Origin: Flavimaricola marinus
GTDB taxonomy: Bacteria > Pseudomonadota > Alphaproteobacteria > Rhodobacterales > Rhodobacteraceae
Direction: 5' to 3'
Length of the DNA stretch: 64,000 nt
Assembly (NCBI RefSeq): GCF_900184895.1
Contig: NZ_FXZK01000002.1
Span: forward strand, 248,001-312,000
How positions within the stretch are numbered: the first letter of the stretch is position 1; each line of letters opens with the position of its first letter. A model generated the notes under the pieces. It saw only the letters and a program-made list of their open reading frames with translations, was not told where the DNA came from and made no database searches. Positions 45,682 to 53,879 of the stretch are shown in pieces. The position numbers and the translations under genes are program-made.

Positions 45682-46851
45682 TTGACCAGCCATCCCAGCA
45701 GCGTCGATATCCTGTCGAGGCTGATCGCCTTTCCGACGGTCAGCGCCGATCCCAATCGCGCGCTGATCGACTATGCCGCCGAGATGCTGCGCGGTCTGGG
45801 GGCCGACGTGCGGATCATTCCGGACGCGTCGGGCCATAAGGCGAACCTTTTTGCCACCATCGGTCCATCGGATCGCCCCGGCGTGATGCTGTCGGGCCAT
45901 ACCGACGTGGTCCCCGTCGAGGGGCAGGATTGGACCGTGCCGCCATTCGAGCTGACCGACCGCGACGGCAAGCTCTATGGCCGGGGCGCTGCGGATATGA
46001 AGGGCTTTGTCGCCTGTGCGTTGCGGGCGGCTCATCTGGCGGCAGAGCACCCGCTGGTCACGCCCCTGCACCTGGCGCTGTCCCATGACGAGGAGATCGG
46101 CTGCATCGGCGTGCATTCCTTGCTCGACATGCTGGCGGCGGCGCCGTTTCGCCCGGCGATGTGCATCGTGGGCGAGCCGACCGGGCTGGCGGTGGCCACC
46201 GGCCACAAGGGCAAGACCGCGCTCCAGGTGACCTGCACCGGCCGCGAGGCGCATTCGGCGCTGGCCCCGATGGGGCTGAACGCGATCCACCTTGCCGCCG
46301 ACATGATCGCCGCGATCCGGGCCGAACAGGCGGCCATCATCGCCGGCGGTCAGACGGATGCCGATTATGACGTGCCCTATACCACTCTGCACGTGGGCCG
46401 GATCGACGGCGGCGTGGCGCTGAACATCGTGCCGAACCAGTGCCACTTTGCCTTCGAGATCCGCAATCTGGCGCAGGACGATCCGCAGTCGATCCTTGCC
46501 CGGTTGCAGGCGGCGGCAGAAGCGATCGTGGCCCCGTTGCGCGATGATTTTCCCGAGGCGGCCATCGAGATCGCGACGACGAATGCCTATCCGCCGCTCG
46601 GCACCGATACCGGGGCGGAGGTTGTCCGCTTCGTCAAATCGCTGACCGGGGCGAATGGCACGATCAAGGTGGCCTTTGGCACCGAAGGCGGGCTGTTCGA
46701 TCAGCGCCTTTCCGTGCCGACCGTGATTTGTGGCCCCGGCTCCATGGCGCAGGGACACAAGCCCGACGAGTTCGTCACCCGCGCCCAGATCGACGGCTGC
46801 GATGCGATGCTGGCCGAGTTGGTCAGTCGTCTACAGGCGGGCCTAGTCTAG
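45682..46851 (+). CDS. argE: acetylornithine deacetylase-like M20 metallopeptidase
   Basis: 389 residues assuming the TTG at 45682, which has GGAG about eight bases upstream and yields the family-like start (M)TSHPSSVDILSRLIAFPTVS. The metal-binding motifs of the M20 fold are present: VMLSGHTDVVPV, GRGAADMKGFVA and LSHDEEIGC, and the final His region near GSMAQGHKPDEF. ArgE releases ornithine from N-acetylornithine. The amine-rich surroundings allow another N-acyl-diamine as substrate. It converges with the LysR gene, overlapping by nine bases. Confidence 0.8.
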   Translation: MTSHPSSVDILSRLIAFPTVSADPNRALIDYAAEMLRGLGADVRIIPDASGHKANLFATIGPSDRPGVMLSGHTDVVPVEGQDWTVPPFELTDRDGKLYGRGAADMKGFVACALRAAHLAAEHPLVTPLHLALSHDEEIGCIGVHSLLDMLAAAPFRPAMCIVGEPTGLAVATGHKGKTALQVTCTGREAHSALAPMGLNAIHLAADMIAAIRAEQAAIIAGGQTDADYDVPYTTLHVGRIDGGVALNIVPNQCHFAFEIRNLAQDDPQSILARLQAAAEAIVAPLRDDFPEAAIEIATTNAYPPLGTDTGAEVVRFVKSLTGANGTIKVAFGTEGGLFDQRLSVPTVICGPGSMAQGHKPDEFVTRAQIDGCDAMLAELVSRLQAGLV

Positions 46852-47775
46852 CGGGGCCATGCCCGGAAGCCCCTCGGCCTGCACCCGGTCGCGCACATGA
46901 TCGTGGAACGCGGCGATGATCCGCGACCGGTGGTCGGTGGCCTTGGTCGCCAGCCCCACGACCATCGGCCTGTGGTCGCCCAAGAGCGGCAGGAAGGCCA
47001 GCTTTTCACCATCCGGCGCGAGCGTCGTCTTGGTCCGCACGTTGATCAGCCCAAAACCGAATCCGTTGGCGACAAGGCTGCGCGCCACGGCAAGTTCCGA
47101 GGTGCGCTCGGCGATGTTGGGCCGCAGACCCGCGCTTTGGAACATCGACAGGAAGTATTCGCGGCTGTGCGGCATGTCGAGCAGCACCATCGGCTCCAGC
47201 GCGAGGTCTTCGAGCCCGATCGCGCTGTTCTCGGCCAGGGGGTGATCGGCGGCGAGCATCACATAGGGCGGCAGAGAGGCCAGCGGCTCGAAGGTGATGT
47301 CCTTGGGGATTTCCAGATCGTAGGTGATCGCCACGTCGATCTCGGCCCGGTCGAGCATCCGCAGGAGCGCCACCTGATGCCCCTCGAACAGGCTGACGCT
47401 GGCGCCGGGATGTGCCGCCTCGAACGTCCGCCGGATCGAGGCGCTGAGCAGGGGCGCCAGCGTGCTGAGGCTGCCCACAGAGATCGGCCCGCGTGCGTTG
47501 TCGGTGATATCGAGCGCGATATCGGTCAGCGCCGCCGCGCGGGCGAGGATATCCCTTGCCTCGTTGAAGATCCTCTGCCCGCCGGGGGTCAGCGACAGCC
47601 CGTGGGCATGCCGCCGCACGAAGAGCTGCACGCCGAATTCCGCCTCCAACTGGCTGATCGCCGCAGAGATCGACGGCGAGGAGACGTTGATCCGCTGGCT
47701 GGCGAGCGCAATGCTGCCCGCCTGGCCGACGGCGACGATGTATTCGAGCTGGCGAAAGGTGTAACGCAGGGGCAT
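46843..47775 (-). CDS. LysR family transcriptional regulator
   Basis: 310 residues from the ATG at 47775. The N-terminal winged HTH (about 4-63) has SIALASQRINVSSPSISAAI. The effector domain runs from about residue 90 to 300. A segment including PYVMLAADHPLA, PMVLLDMP, YFLSMF and GFGFGL matches, in order, the second half of the flavin reductase fusion at 48916 (PYVLLSPDHPLA, PMVLLESP, YFLSLF and GLGFAL). It is the last gene of the monooxygenase operon, 37 bases after DUF1028. Confidence 0.9.
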   Translation of the reverse strand: MPLRYTFRQLEYIVAVGQAGSIALASQRINVSSPSISAAISQLEAEFGVQLFVRRHAHGLSLTPGGQRIFNEARDILARAAALTDIALDITDNARGPISVGSLSTLAPLLSASIRRTFEAAHPGASVSLFEGHQVALLRMLDRAEIDVAITYDLEIPKDITFEPLASLPPYVMLAADHPLAENSAIGLEDLALEPMVLLDMPHSREYFLSMFQSAGLRPNIAERTSELAVARSLVANGFGFGLINVRTKTTLAPDGEKLAFLPLLGDHRPMVVGLATKATDHRSRIIAAFHDHVRDRVQAEGLPGMAPLD

Positions 47776-47812
47776 GCCCAATCCTTGGTCGGACCGGGCG
47801 ACCGGTTCAAGC

Positions 47813-48487
47813 CTAATCGTCGCCGGGAACGCCGTAGGACGGCGCTCCGGAGGGGTCGAGCGCCCGCTGGACGTAATCGGCCAGTTGCGGCTTGTAGACC
47901 TCCCACGCGGCGGCGACGGCCTCGATCGGGCACTCCGTCGTCCAGTCGCAACGCAGGTCGGCCACCGGCCACGCGACACGGTCGCAGAGTTGCAGACCGG
48001 CGGAATGGACCGGCCCCGCCTCGCCGCCGGCCGCTAGCCCGGCACGCAGCGCCGCGATCAGCCGGTCGCCGAGGTGGCCGGTGGCGGCCTCGAAGGCGCT
48101 GACGATGGCCTGCGGGACGCCGTCATTGGCCAAAAGGTTCCCCGCCGACAGGACATCGCGCCCGGCGGCGTCTGTCCAGATCCCCAGCGAATTGGGGCCG
48201 GAGTGGATCGCGGTGCGCCCCTGCGCGTCGATGGCGAGGACCTGTCGATAGGCCATGTGCGGCTGCTCGGCCTGAAGACGGGCGACGGCATCGGGCGCGG
48301 AGAGCCCCTGCCCCATCAGGTCGAGCGCCTTTGGCCCAAGGGTCGGGTCGGTGATGTTCTGGCTCGCCACGGCCCCCACACCCGCCCGGGTATAGGCGCA
48401 GCGGGCCGCCACGGCGGGCGACGAGGACGAGATCGCGATGCCGAACATCCCCGTGTCGGCGCATCGGGCCACCAGTGAGAAGGTCAT
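47813..48487 (-). CDS. DUF1028 family protein
   Basis: 224 residues from the ATG at 48487, overlapping the RidA stop by four bases. The opening MTFSLVARCADTGMFGIAISSSSPAVAARC is typical of DUF1028, an Ntn-hydrolase-like family of unproven activity. The middle carries NITDPTLGPKALDLM. These proteins recur with RidA and LysR genes in proteobacteria. The pairing suggests hydrolysis of a reactive or cyclic nitrogen compound, which is an inference. Confidence 0.85.
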   Translation of the reverse strand: MTFSLVARCADTGMFGIAISSSSPAVAARCAYTRAGVGAVASQNITDPTLGPKALDLMGQGLSAPDAVARLQAEQPHMAYRQVLAIDAQGRTAIHSGPNSLGIWTDAAGRDVLSAGNLLANDGVPQAIVSAFEAATGHLGDRLIAALRAGLAAGGEAGPVHSAGLQLCDRVAWPVADLRCDWTTECPIEAVAAAWEVYKPQLADYVQRALDPSGAPSYGVPGDD

Positions 48488-48900
48488 TCCGGTATCACCG
48501 CCGTGCCATCGATCTCGACCAGCCAGTCGGGGCGGGCCAGCGCGCTGACCACCAGCCCGGTCGAGACGGGGTGGACGCCCCTGATATACTCGCCCATCGT
48601 CCGGTAGACCGCCTCGCGGTGCCGCACGTCGGTGATGTAGACGACGACCTTGACCAGATGCTCCATCTCGCCGCCCGCCTCCTGCAGCAACTGCCGGATG
48701 TTCTGCATGACCTTGTGGGTCTGCTCCACCGGATCGTGGCTGTCGATGTTCTTGAAATCGTCTAGGTTCTGCGGGCACTGGCCGCGCAGATAGACCGTCT
48801 TGCCGCCACGGGTGACGACCGCCTGGCAGAGGTCATTGTCGAGTTTCTGTTCGGGATATGTGTCGCGCGTATTGAACTTGCGCAGGCGTTCGTGGGCCAT
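48484..48900 (-). CDS. RidA family enamine/imine deaminase
   Basis: 138 residues. YjgF/RidA fold with the substrate-binding arginine in the segment VKVVVYITDVRHREAVYRTM, and AVVTRGGKTVYLRGQCPQNLD in the first strand region. RidA proteins hydrolyse reactive enamines and imines. In an operon with an HpaB monooxygenase this may clear an unstable ring-opened nitrogen product, as RutC does in pyrimidine breakdown. Confidence 0.88.
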   Translation of the reverse strand: MAHERLRKFNTRDTYPEQKLDNDLCQAVVTRGGKTVYLRGQCPQNLDDFKNIDSHDPVEQTHKVMQNIRQLLQEAGGEMEHLVKVVVYITDVRHREAVYRTMGEYIRGVHPVSTGLVVSALARPDWLVEIDGTAVIPE

Positions 48901-48915
48901 TGGTTCCGGGTCCGA

Positions 48916-50082
48916 TCACAGTTCGTGTTCAAAGAGTTCGCGGCAGAGGAAGCTGAACGCCTCGGCCGATTTGGGCAGAGTTTTGCCGGCAATCGAGGCG
49001 AGCACAATCCGGCTTGGCGGCACCTTGTCGCGCAATGGCTTGGTCAGAAGCGGATGCCCGTCATAGCTGACATCGGCGGCCGGTCTCGTGGCCAGAAGTG
49101 CAAAGCCCAGCCCCTGCCCGACCAGCCCGCGCACCATCTCGAAGGAGGCGGATTTGTAGGCCACCTCCGGTGGCCCCTCTGTCCCTTCGAAGAGCGACAG
49201 AAAATAGGCGCTACTGGGCGGCGATTCGAGAAGCACCATCGGATGCGCCCGCAGCTCTGCCAGCGAGATATCCGCCTGCCCAGCCAGCGGATGATCCGGC
49301 GACAACAGCACATAGGGCGAGAGCTCGCGCAGAAGCGCGGTGTCGATCTCCTCCCCCATGTCGAAATCATACATCAGGGCAAGGTCGACCTCGCCCGCCT
49401 TGAGGCTTTCCAGCAGACGGCGCTGATCGCCCTCGACCAGATCGACGCTGAGGCTGCGCGATTTGGCCAGCGAGGCGATCATCGCCGGCAAGAGGAACGG
49501 CCCGAAGGTGTGAAAGCACCCGATGCGGAGCGCCGTCCCCTGCGCCTCTTGGCCCGCCCTGAGCGACGCGACCGGCGCGATCGGGCTTGGCCGCCCGTAG
49601 GCCCGGTTGGCATAGATCAGTGCCGAGCCGCGCGGGGCGACGAAGAGATCGACCACCTCTCCGATAAACACGTGATGCGTGCCGACCCGCTCGGCGCTGA
49701 CGATCCGGCAGTCGAAGGCCACGAGCGGATCGACGACCCGCGGTGCGCCGGTGGTCATGGTCGCCCACTTGGCGCAGTCGAACTTGTCCGCCACATCCTC
49801 GCGGAACCGTCCGGCGAAGGTGTCGGAGATGTAGCTTTGATCGTCGCGCAGCACGTTCACGCAGAACACTCCGTTCTGGATGATCGTATCGGCCGCCGGG
49901 CTGAGGTGGTGCACGCAGACCAACAACGTCGGCTTTGGCGTATCGGCAGAGACCGAGGACATGGCCGACACGGTGACCCCTGCCCGCCCGGCCGGCCCGT
50001 CCGTCGTCACCACGTTGACGGTGGCGGCGGCATAGCTCATCCCGGCCAGAAAGCGGTCGCGCAGGGTGGGCGTCTCGGCCAC
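48916..50082 (-). CDS. flavin reductase fused to a LysR-type effector-binding domain
   Basis: 388 residues in one open frame. Residues about 8-160 form an HpaC-like flavin reductase: MSYAAATVNVVTTDG at the front, a SSVSADTPKPTLLVCV strand, and GTHHVFIGEVVDL near the end. Residues 161-184 are a linker. Residues about 185-388 form a LysR substrate-binding (PBP2) domain with no HTH. The start directly follows the HpaB stop. The reductase should supply reduced flavin to HpaB. The extra domain could tune reductase activity by binding the pathway's ligand. Confidence 0.85.
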   Translation of the reverse strand: MAETPTLRDRFLAGMSYAAATVNVVTTDGPAGRAGVTVSAMSSVSADTPKPTLLVCVHHLSPAADTIIQNGVFCVNVLRDDQSYISDTFAGRFREDVADKFDCAKWATMTTGAPRVVDPLVAFDCRIVSAERVGTHHVFIGEVVDLFVAPRGSALIYANRAYGRPSPIAPVASLRAGQEAQGTALRIGCFHTFGPFLLPAMIASLAKSRSLSVDLVEGDQRRLLESLKAGEVDLALMYDFDMGEEIDTALLRELSPYVLLSPDHPLAGQADISLAELRAHPMVLLESPPSSAYFLSLFEGTEGPPEVAYKSASFEMVRGLVGQGLGFALLATRPAADVSYDGHPLLTKPLRDKVPPSRIVLASIAGKTLPKSAEAFSFLCRELFEHEL

Positions 50083-51603
50083 CTATTCGGCCGCTTTGCG
50101 CAGGGCGTCGCCGTAGTATTTCAGCACCGCACTGTCGCCGTCCTTGGGCGCGATCCCGTCCATCACCCGATCCGACAGGTCGGCGCCGTTCTTGACGAAA
50201 TTCAGCGGGCCGTCCCAGTCGAAGTTGCGGTAGACCGCGCCCGATTGCGCAAAGGGCGGCGATTGCGCGAAGAGCTGGAAGGTCAGCCGATGTCCGGCGT
50301 AGTCGGAATTGAGCAGGTCGCGGGCGAAGGCGAGCAGCTTGCGCCGGTCTTCGGCCACCCAGCGATCGTTGATGGTATAGTATTTGTCCATCCACGGCTT
50401 GGTCTCGGGGTTTTCGAACATCGCCACGTTGGGGGTGACGCAAATCTGGCCGCCGCAGAGCTCTCGGGCGATGTGCATCATCGCGGGAAGGTTGTTCAGC
50501 GCGTGGCAGCGCCCGGTCATCATGAGCGACTGGTTGGGCATCATCAGCCCGGCGGGCGAGCGTTCGGCCAGCGCGATGGAGGCGGTCAGATGCGCGTTGA
50601 TCCCCTCGCGCCAGATCGCCAGTTGCGAGAGCTTTTCCTGCACGGCGGGTTGCTTTTCGAGCCCGGTCTGCCGGGCGTTGAACAGCGCCGTGCCGATCAT
50701 CTGGTCGGCCTGCTTCAGCGTCCGCTGGACGAAGGCAAAGGCCGAATAGCGGTGCAGCGTCGCCCGGATGAAACTCGCCGCCTTGGTGTGCCTGTAGAAC
50801 AGCACGTTTTCCCAAGGGATCAGCACGTTGTCAAAGATGACGATGGTGTCGACCTCGTCGAACCGGTTGGTGAGCGGGTAGTCGCGTGCATCCCCCCGTG
50901 TGCCCGCAAAGCCGCCCCGGCAGAGGAACTTCAACCCCGGAGAGCCGAGATCGCAGATGAAGCCCACGGCATAGTCGGACAGCTCGGCGTTGCCCCAATT
51001 GGCGATGGTGGGCTTGGTGAAGGCCTGATTGGCATAGGCCGCGGCCGTCTCGTATTTCGCGCCGCGCACGATGATGCCGGCGTCGGTTTCCTTGACCACA
51101 TGGAGCAGCATGTCCGGGTCCTGGTCCTGCGGCGCCAGCGAGCGGTCGCCCTTGGGATCGGTGTTGGCCGAGACGTGGAACGGGTCGCCCTTGAGCACCT
51201 TGCCGATATGCGTCTCGATGTTCTTGGCGAACTGCGGGTCGACCTCGTTCAAGACATCGGTCCCGTCATAAAGCGACCACATCTCGCCCACGGTTTCGTC
51301 GCCCACGCGGGTGACGACGCCGCCCACATCCTCGAGCACGGCATCGGTGGCGCGTCGTTTGGCCCACCAGTCGTCTTGGGTATAGGGCAGCGCGTTACCC
51401 ACGGCGTTGACCTCGCCGTCCTGGGTGACGGTCATCACATCGGCGGTGGCCGGGTCGTGCTGCATGTCGTAGATCCGCGCCCGGATATCGACCAGAGGCT
51501 TGAACATCGGGTGCGTGGTCACGTCCTTGACCCGCTCTCCGTTCATATAGACGTCGCGATTGTCCTGAATGGACCGGCGGTAGTCGTCCCCTGTTCTGAT
51601 CAT
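50083..51603 (-). CDS. HpaB-type flavin-dependent monooxygenase
   Basis: 506 residues from the ATG at 51603 (MIRTGDDYRRSIQDNRDVYMNG), the usual family start. The acyl-CoA-dehydrogenase-like fold shows RARIYDMQHDP and the conserved histidine region FHVSANTDPKGDRSLAPQ of the 4-hydroxyphenylacetate 3-hydroxylase family. It needs reduced flavin from a partner, encoded next. Family substrates include phenols, chlorophenols and pyrrole-2-carboxylate, so the ring oxidised here is open. First gene of a five-gene operon. Confidence 0.88.
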   Translation of the reverse strand: MIRTGDDYRRSIQDNRDVYMNGERVKDVTTHPMFKPLVDIRARIYDMQHDPATADVMTVTQDGEVNAVGNALPYTQDDWWAKRRATDAVLEDVGGVVTRVGDETVGEMWSLYDGTDVLNEVDPQFAKNIETHIGKVLKGDPFHVSANTDPKGDRSLAPQDQDPDMLLHVVKETDAGIIVRGAKYETAAAYANQAFTKPTIANWGNAELSDYAVGFICDLGSPGLKFLCRGGFAGTRGDARDYPLTNRFDEVDTIVIFDNVLIPWENVLFYRHTKAASFIRATLHRYSAFAFVQRTLKQADQMIGTALFNARQTGLEKQPAVQEKLSQLAIWREGINAHLTASIALAERSPAGLMMPNQSLMMTGRCHALNNLPAMMHIARELCGGQICVTPNVAMFENPETKPWMDKYYTINDRWVAEDRRKLLAFARDLLNSDYAGHRLTFQLFAQSPPFAQSGAVYRNFDWDGPLNFVKNGADLSDRVMDGIAPKDGDSAVLKYYGDALRKAAE

Positions 51604-51755
51604 AAGATGCGCTCCAGTGCTGGCCTGACCCGTGTTGCCACGAGTGTTGGCGGCAATGCGCGACACCATAAAGCAACCAATGCCGCAGCCTTGCTTCGCG
51701 GCAGGCTAAGCAGCGCGGTCCCCGCCGTCGATGCACCCGTCGCGCTCAACGAAAT

Positions 51756-51783
51756 AGGACCGGCCAATCGCTTGGCCGGTCCT
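51756..51783 (-). terminator. terminator of the sulfur operon
   Basis: Exact 12-base arms AGGACCGGCCAA (51756-51767) and TTGGCCGGTCCT (51772-51783) with a four-base loop lie directly downstream of the metallo-beta-lactamase-fold gene. On the minus strand it is followed by a weak T-containing run, and on the plus strand by TTTT counting the last stem base, so it may act both ways. Confidence 0.75.
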
Positions 51784-51801
51784 TTTGGGAAGGTTCGAGG
51801 G

Positions 51802-52683
51802 TCAGAGCCCGTTGATCGGCACCTTGAGCACCGGATTGCCCTTTTCGTCGCGTGGGACGGTGCCTGCCCGCATGTTCACCTGCAGAGACGGGATGATCAG
51901 CTTCGGCACGGCGAGCGTCGCGTCGCGCTCGGTGCGGAACTTGATGAAGTCCTCGCGGGTTTTGCCTTCGCCGACGTGAATGTTGTGCTTCTTCTCTTCG
52001 CCCACCGTGGTTTCCCACTGGATGTCGCGGCCGTTCGGGCCGTAGTCGTGGCACATGAACAGGCGCATCTCGTCGGGCAGGCTCAGCACCTTCTGGATGC
52101 TGTCATAGAGCACCCCTGCGTCGCCGCCGGGGAAATCGGCACGGGCCGAGCCTCCGTCCGGCATGAACAGCGTGTCGCCCACGAAGGCGGCGTTGCCCAT
52201 GATATGCACCATGCAGGCCGGCGTGTGACCGGGAGTTTCGATCGCCCGGGCCTCCATGTTGCCGATCATGTAGGTGTCGCCGTCCTCGAACAGCTTGTCG
52301 AACTGCGAGCCGTCACGCTGGAACTCGGTCCCTTCGTTGAAGATCTTACCGAAGGTCTCCTGCACCACCATGATCTTGGAGCCGACGCCGATCTTGCCGC
52401 CCAGCTTTTGCTGGATGTAGGGCGCGGCACTCAGGTGATCGGCGTGAACGTGGGTTTCGATGATCCAGTCGAGCGTCAGCCCTTTGGATTCGATCTCCGC
52501 GATCAGATTGTCGGCGTGATCATAGGTCAGCCGCCCGGCCGCGTAGTCGATGTCCATGACGCTGTCGATGACGGCGCAGTGGTTGCTCGACGGATCGCGG
52601 ACGATATAGCTGATCGTGTTCGTGGCCTCATCGAAATAGCCTGAGACCTCCGGGACGAGGTCCATATTGACTGGGATAGTCAT
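51802..52683 (-). CDS. metallo-beta-lactamase-fold persulfide-dioxygenase-like protein (ETHE1/Blh type)
   Basis: 293 residues. The zinc/iron motif is THVHADHLSAAPYI, with further metal ligands in TPGHTPACMVHIMG and FVGDTLF. The sequence and length match Blh-like ETHE1 enzymes, which oxidise glutathione persulfide to sulfite. It is the last gene of an operon with two YeeE/YedE sulfur transporters and a DUF2892 protein, a well-known sulfide-detoxification grouping. Confidence 0.88.
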   Translation of the reverse strand: MTIPVNMDLVPEVSGYFDEATNTISYIVRDPSSNHCAVIDSVMDIDYAAGRLTYDHADNLIAEIESKGLTLDWIIETHVHADHLSAAPYIQQKLGGKIGVGSKIMVVQETFGKIFNEGTEFQRDGSQFDKLFEDGDTYMIGNMEARAIETPGHTPACMVHIMGNAAFVGDTLFMPDGGSARADFPGGDAGVLYDSIQKVLSLPDEMRLFMCHDYGPNGRDIQWETTVGEEKKHNIHVGEGKTREDFIKFRTERDATLAVPKLIIPSLQVNMRAGTVPRDEKGNPVLKVPINGL

Positions 52684-52702
52684 GGTGTGCCTCCGTTTCA
52701 GT

Positions 52703-53140
52703 TCATGAGTTGCTTTGCAGCCGCCTCAGCGGCAGGTTCTTGAGCCAGAGCCCGGCAATGATACCGACAACCATCGCCCCGACAAAGAGGATGACCGATC
52801 CCTGCCCGGTGCCGAGGGCCGGCAATGCGCCGCCGGGGCAGAATCCTGCGATCCCCCAGCCGATCCCGAAGACCACCGAACCACCGATCAGTTGTCCGTC
52901 CAGATCGCGCCGGGTCGGCAGCACGAAACCGGGGCCGAACACCGGACCGGGCCGCTTGAGCACGTATTTGTAGCCAAAGAATGTCACGACCAGAGCGCCG
53001 CCCATCACGAAGGCGAGGCTTGGATCCCAAGTCCCGGCGAAGTCGAAGAAGTTGATCACCTTGGCCGGGTTGGCCATGCCGGAGATCGAGATCCCGATCC
53101 CGAAAACGAGCCCGATCAGGTAGAGTACGACGAATTTCAT
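52703..53140 (-). CDS. YeeE/YedE family (DUF6691) membrane protein, second subunit
   Basis: 145 residues with about four membrane spans and the segment IAGFCPGGALPALGTG carrying a conserved cysteine. With the upstream YeeE gene it makes a two-gene thiosulfate- or sulfur-transport unit of the PmpA/PmpB kind. Three bases separate the two genes. Confidence 0.88.
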   Translation of the reverse strand: MKFVVLYLIGLVFGIGISISGMANPAKVINFFDFAGTWDPSLAFVMGGALVVTFFGYKYVLKRPGPVFGPGFVLPTRRDLDGQLIGGSVVFGIGWGIAGFCPGGALPALGTGQGSVILFVGAMVVGIIAGLWLKNLPLRRLQSNS

Positions 53141-53143
53141 GGC

Positions 53144-53578
53144 TCAGGCTCCGATCACGTGACGCAGGACGAAAACGGTGACCGTTGTCGCCAGCATAAA
53201 GGTTGCCGTGGCGGCAATGGAGCGCGGCGAGAGGCGCGCCATCCCGCAGACCCCGTGCCCGGAGGTGCAGCCCGACGAGAACGTCACACCGACGCCGACG
53301 AGAAGTGCTCCGACGACGATCATCACCGGAGTGACCGGCACTTCCACGGCGGGCATCTGCCCGGTGAACAGCATCACCGCCAGCGGACCGCTGACCATGC
53401 CAGCCAGAACGGCGGCACGCCACGCCCAGTCTTCCTTACTGGCCGGTTGCATGAACCCGGCCAGAATGCCCGTGGCGCCCATGATCCGGCCGGCAAAGCC
53501 CATCAGCATGACCGAAGCGATGCCGATCAGTGCGCCCCCGCCCAAGGATTGCCACGGAGTAAATACGGTTTCCATCAT
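53144..53578 (-). CDS. YeeE/YedE family sulfur-transport membrane protein
   Basis: 144 residues with about four membrane spans and the family motif SSGCTSGHGVCGMARLS; its two cysteines handle sulfur in YeeE. Start overlaps the DUF2892 stop by four bases. A second ATG lies one codon in. Confidence 0.88.
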   Translation of the reverse strand: MMETVFTPWQSLGGGALIGIASVMLMGFAGRIMGATGILAGFMQPASKEDWAWRAAVLAGMVSGPLAVMLFTGQMPAVEVPVTPVMIVVGALLVGVGVTFSSGCTSGHGVCGMARLSPRSIAATATFMLATTVTVFVLRHVIGA

Positions 53579-53790
53579 GATACCTTGCAGGTTTGAATGC
53601 CAAAGAGAGTGTAGAGCGGACAGAACCGCATCGTTGCCGTGGCCAGCATCACCAGCCCGACGATGATCGAGGCGACCGTTGCCCAGCCCGCGTCGAACAC
53701 CGCCAGCCCGCTGAGGAACGGGGCGCCGATCAGAACCACGCCCACGACGATCCTTATCGCCCGATCAAGTGTGCCAACATTGATGGCCAT
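53575..53790 (-). CDS. DUF2892 (YgaP-like) membrane protein
   Basis: 71 residues from the ATG at 53790, preceded by AAGGAG. Two membrane spans and the typical opening NVGTLDRAIRIVVGVVLIG and ending RFCPLYTLFGIQTCK, with two cysteines. DUF2892 domains accompany rhodanese and persulfide dioxygenase genes. First gene of the sulfur operon. Confidence 0.88.
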   Translation of the reverse strand: MAINVGTLDRAIRIVVGVVLIGAPFLSGLAVFDAGWATVASIIVGLVMLATATMRFCPLYTLFGIQTCKVS

Positions 53791-53879
53791 GTCAGTTTCT
53801 CCTTCATACTGTTGCCACCATGTATGCCTGACAGGGGCAAAAGATACGGTGACATAGTCACCAAGGACGAAAATTCCTG

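Noticed and set aside
48892-52644. A 1250-codon open frame on the plus strand, opposite the monooxygenase and sulfur operons.
   Set aside because: It runs antisense to well-recognised genes (RidA, reductase fusion, HpaB, metallo-beta-lactamase-fold protein). Its translation is low-complexity, rich in Arg, His, Gly and Asp, and matches no family. Long antisense frames are expected in GC-rich DNA.
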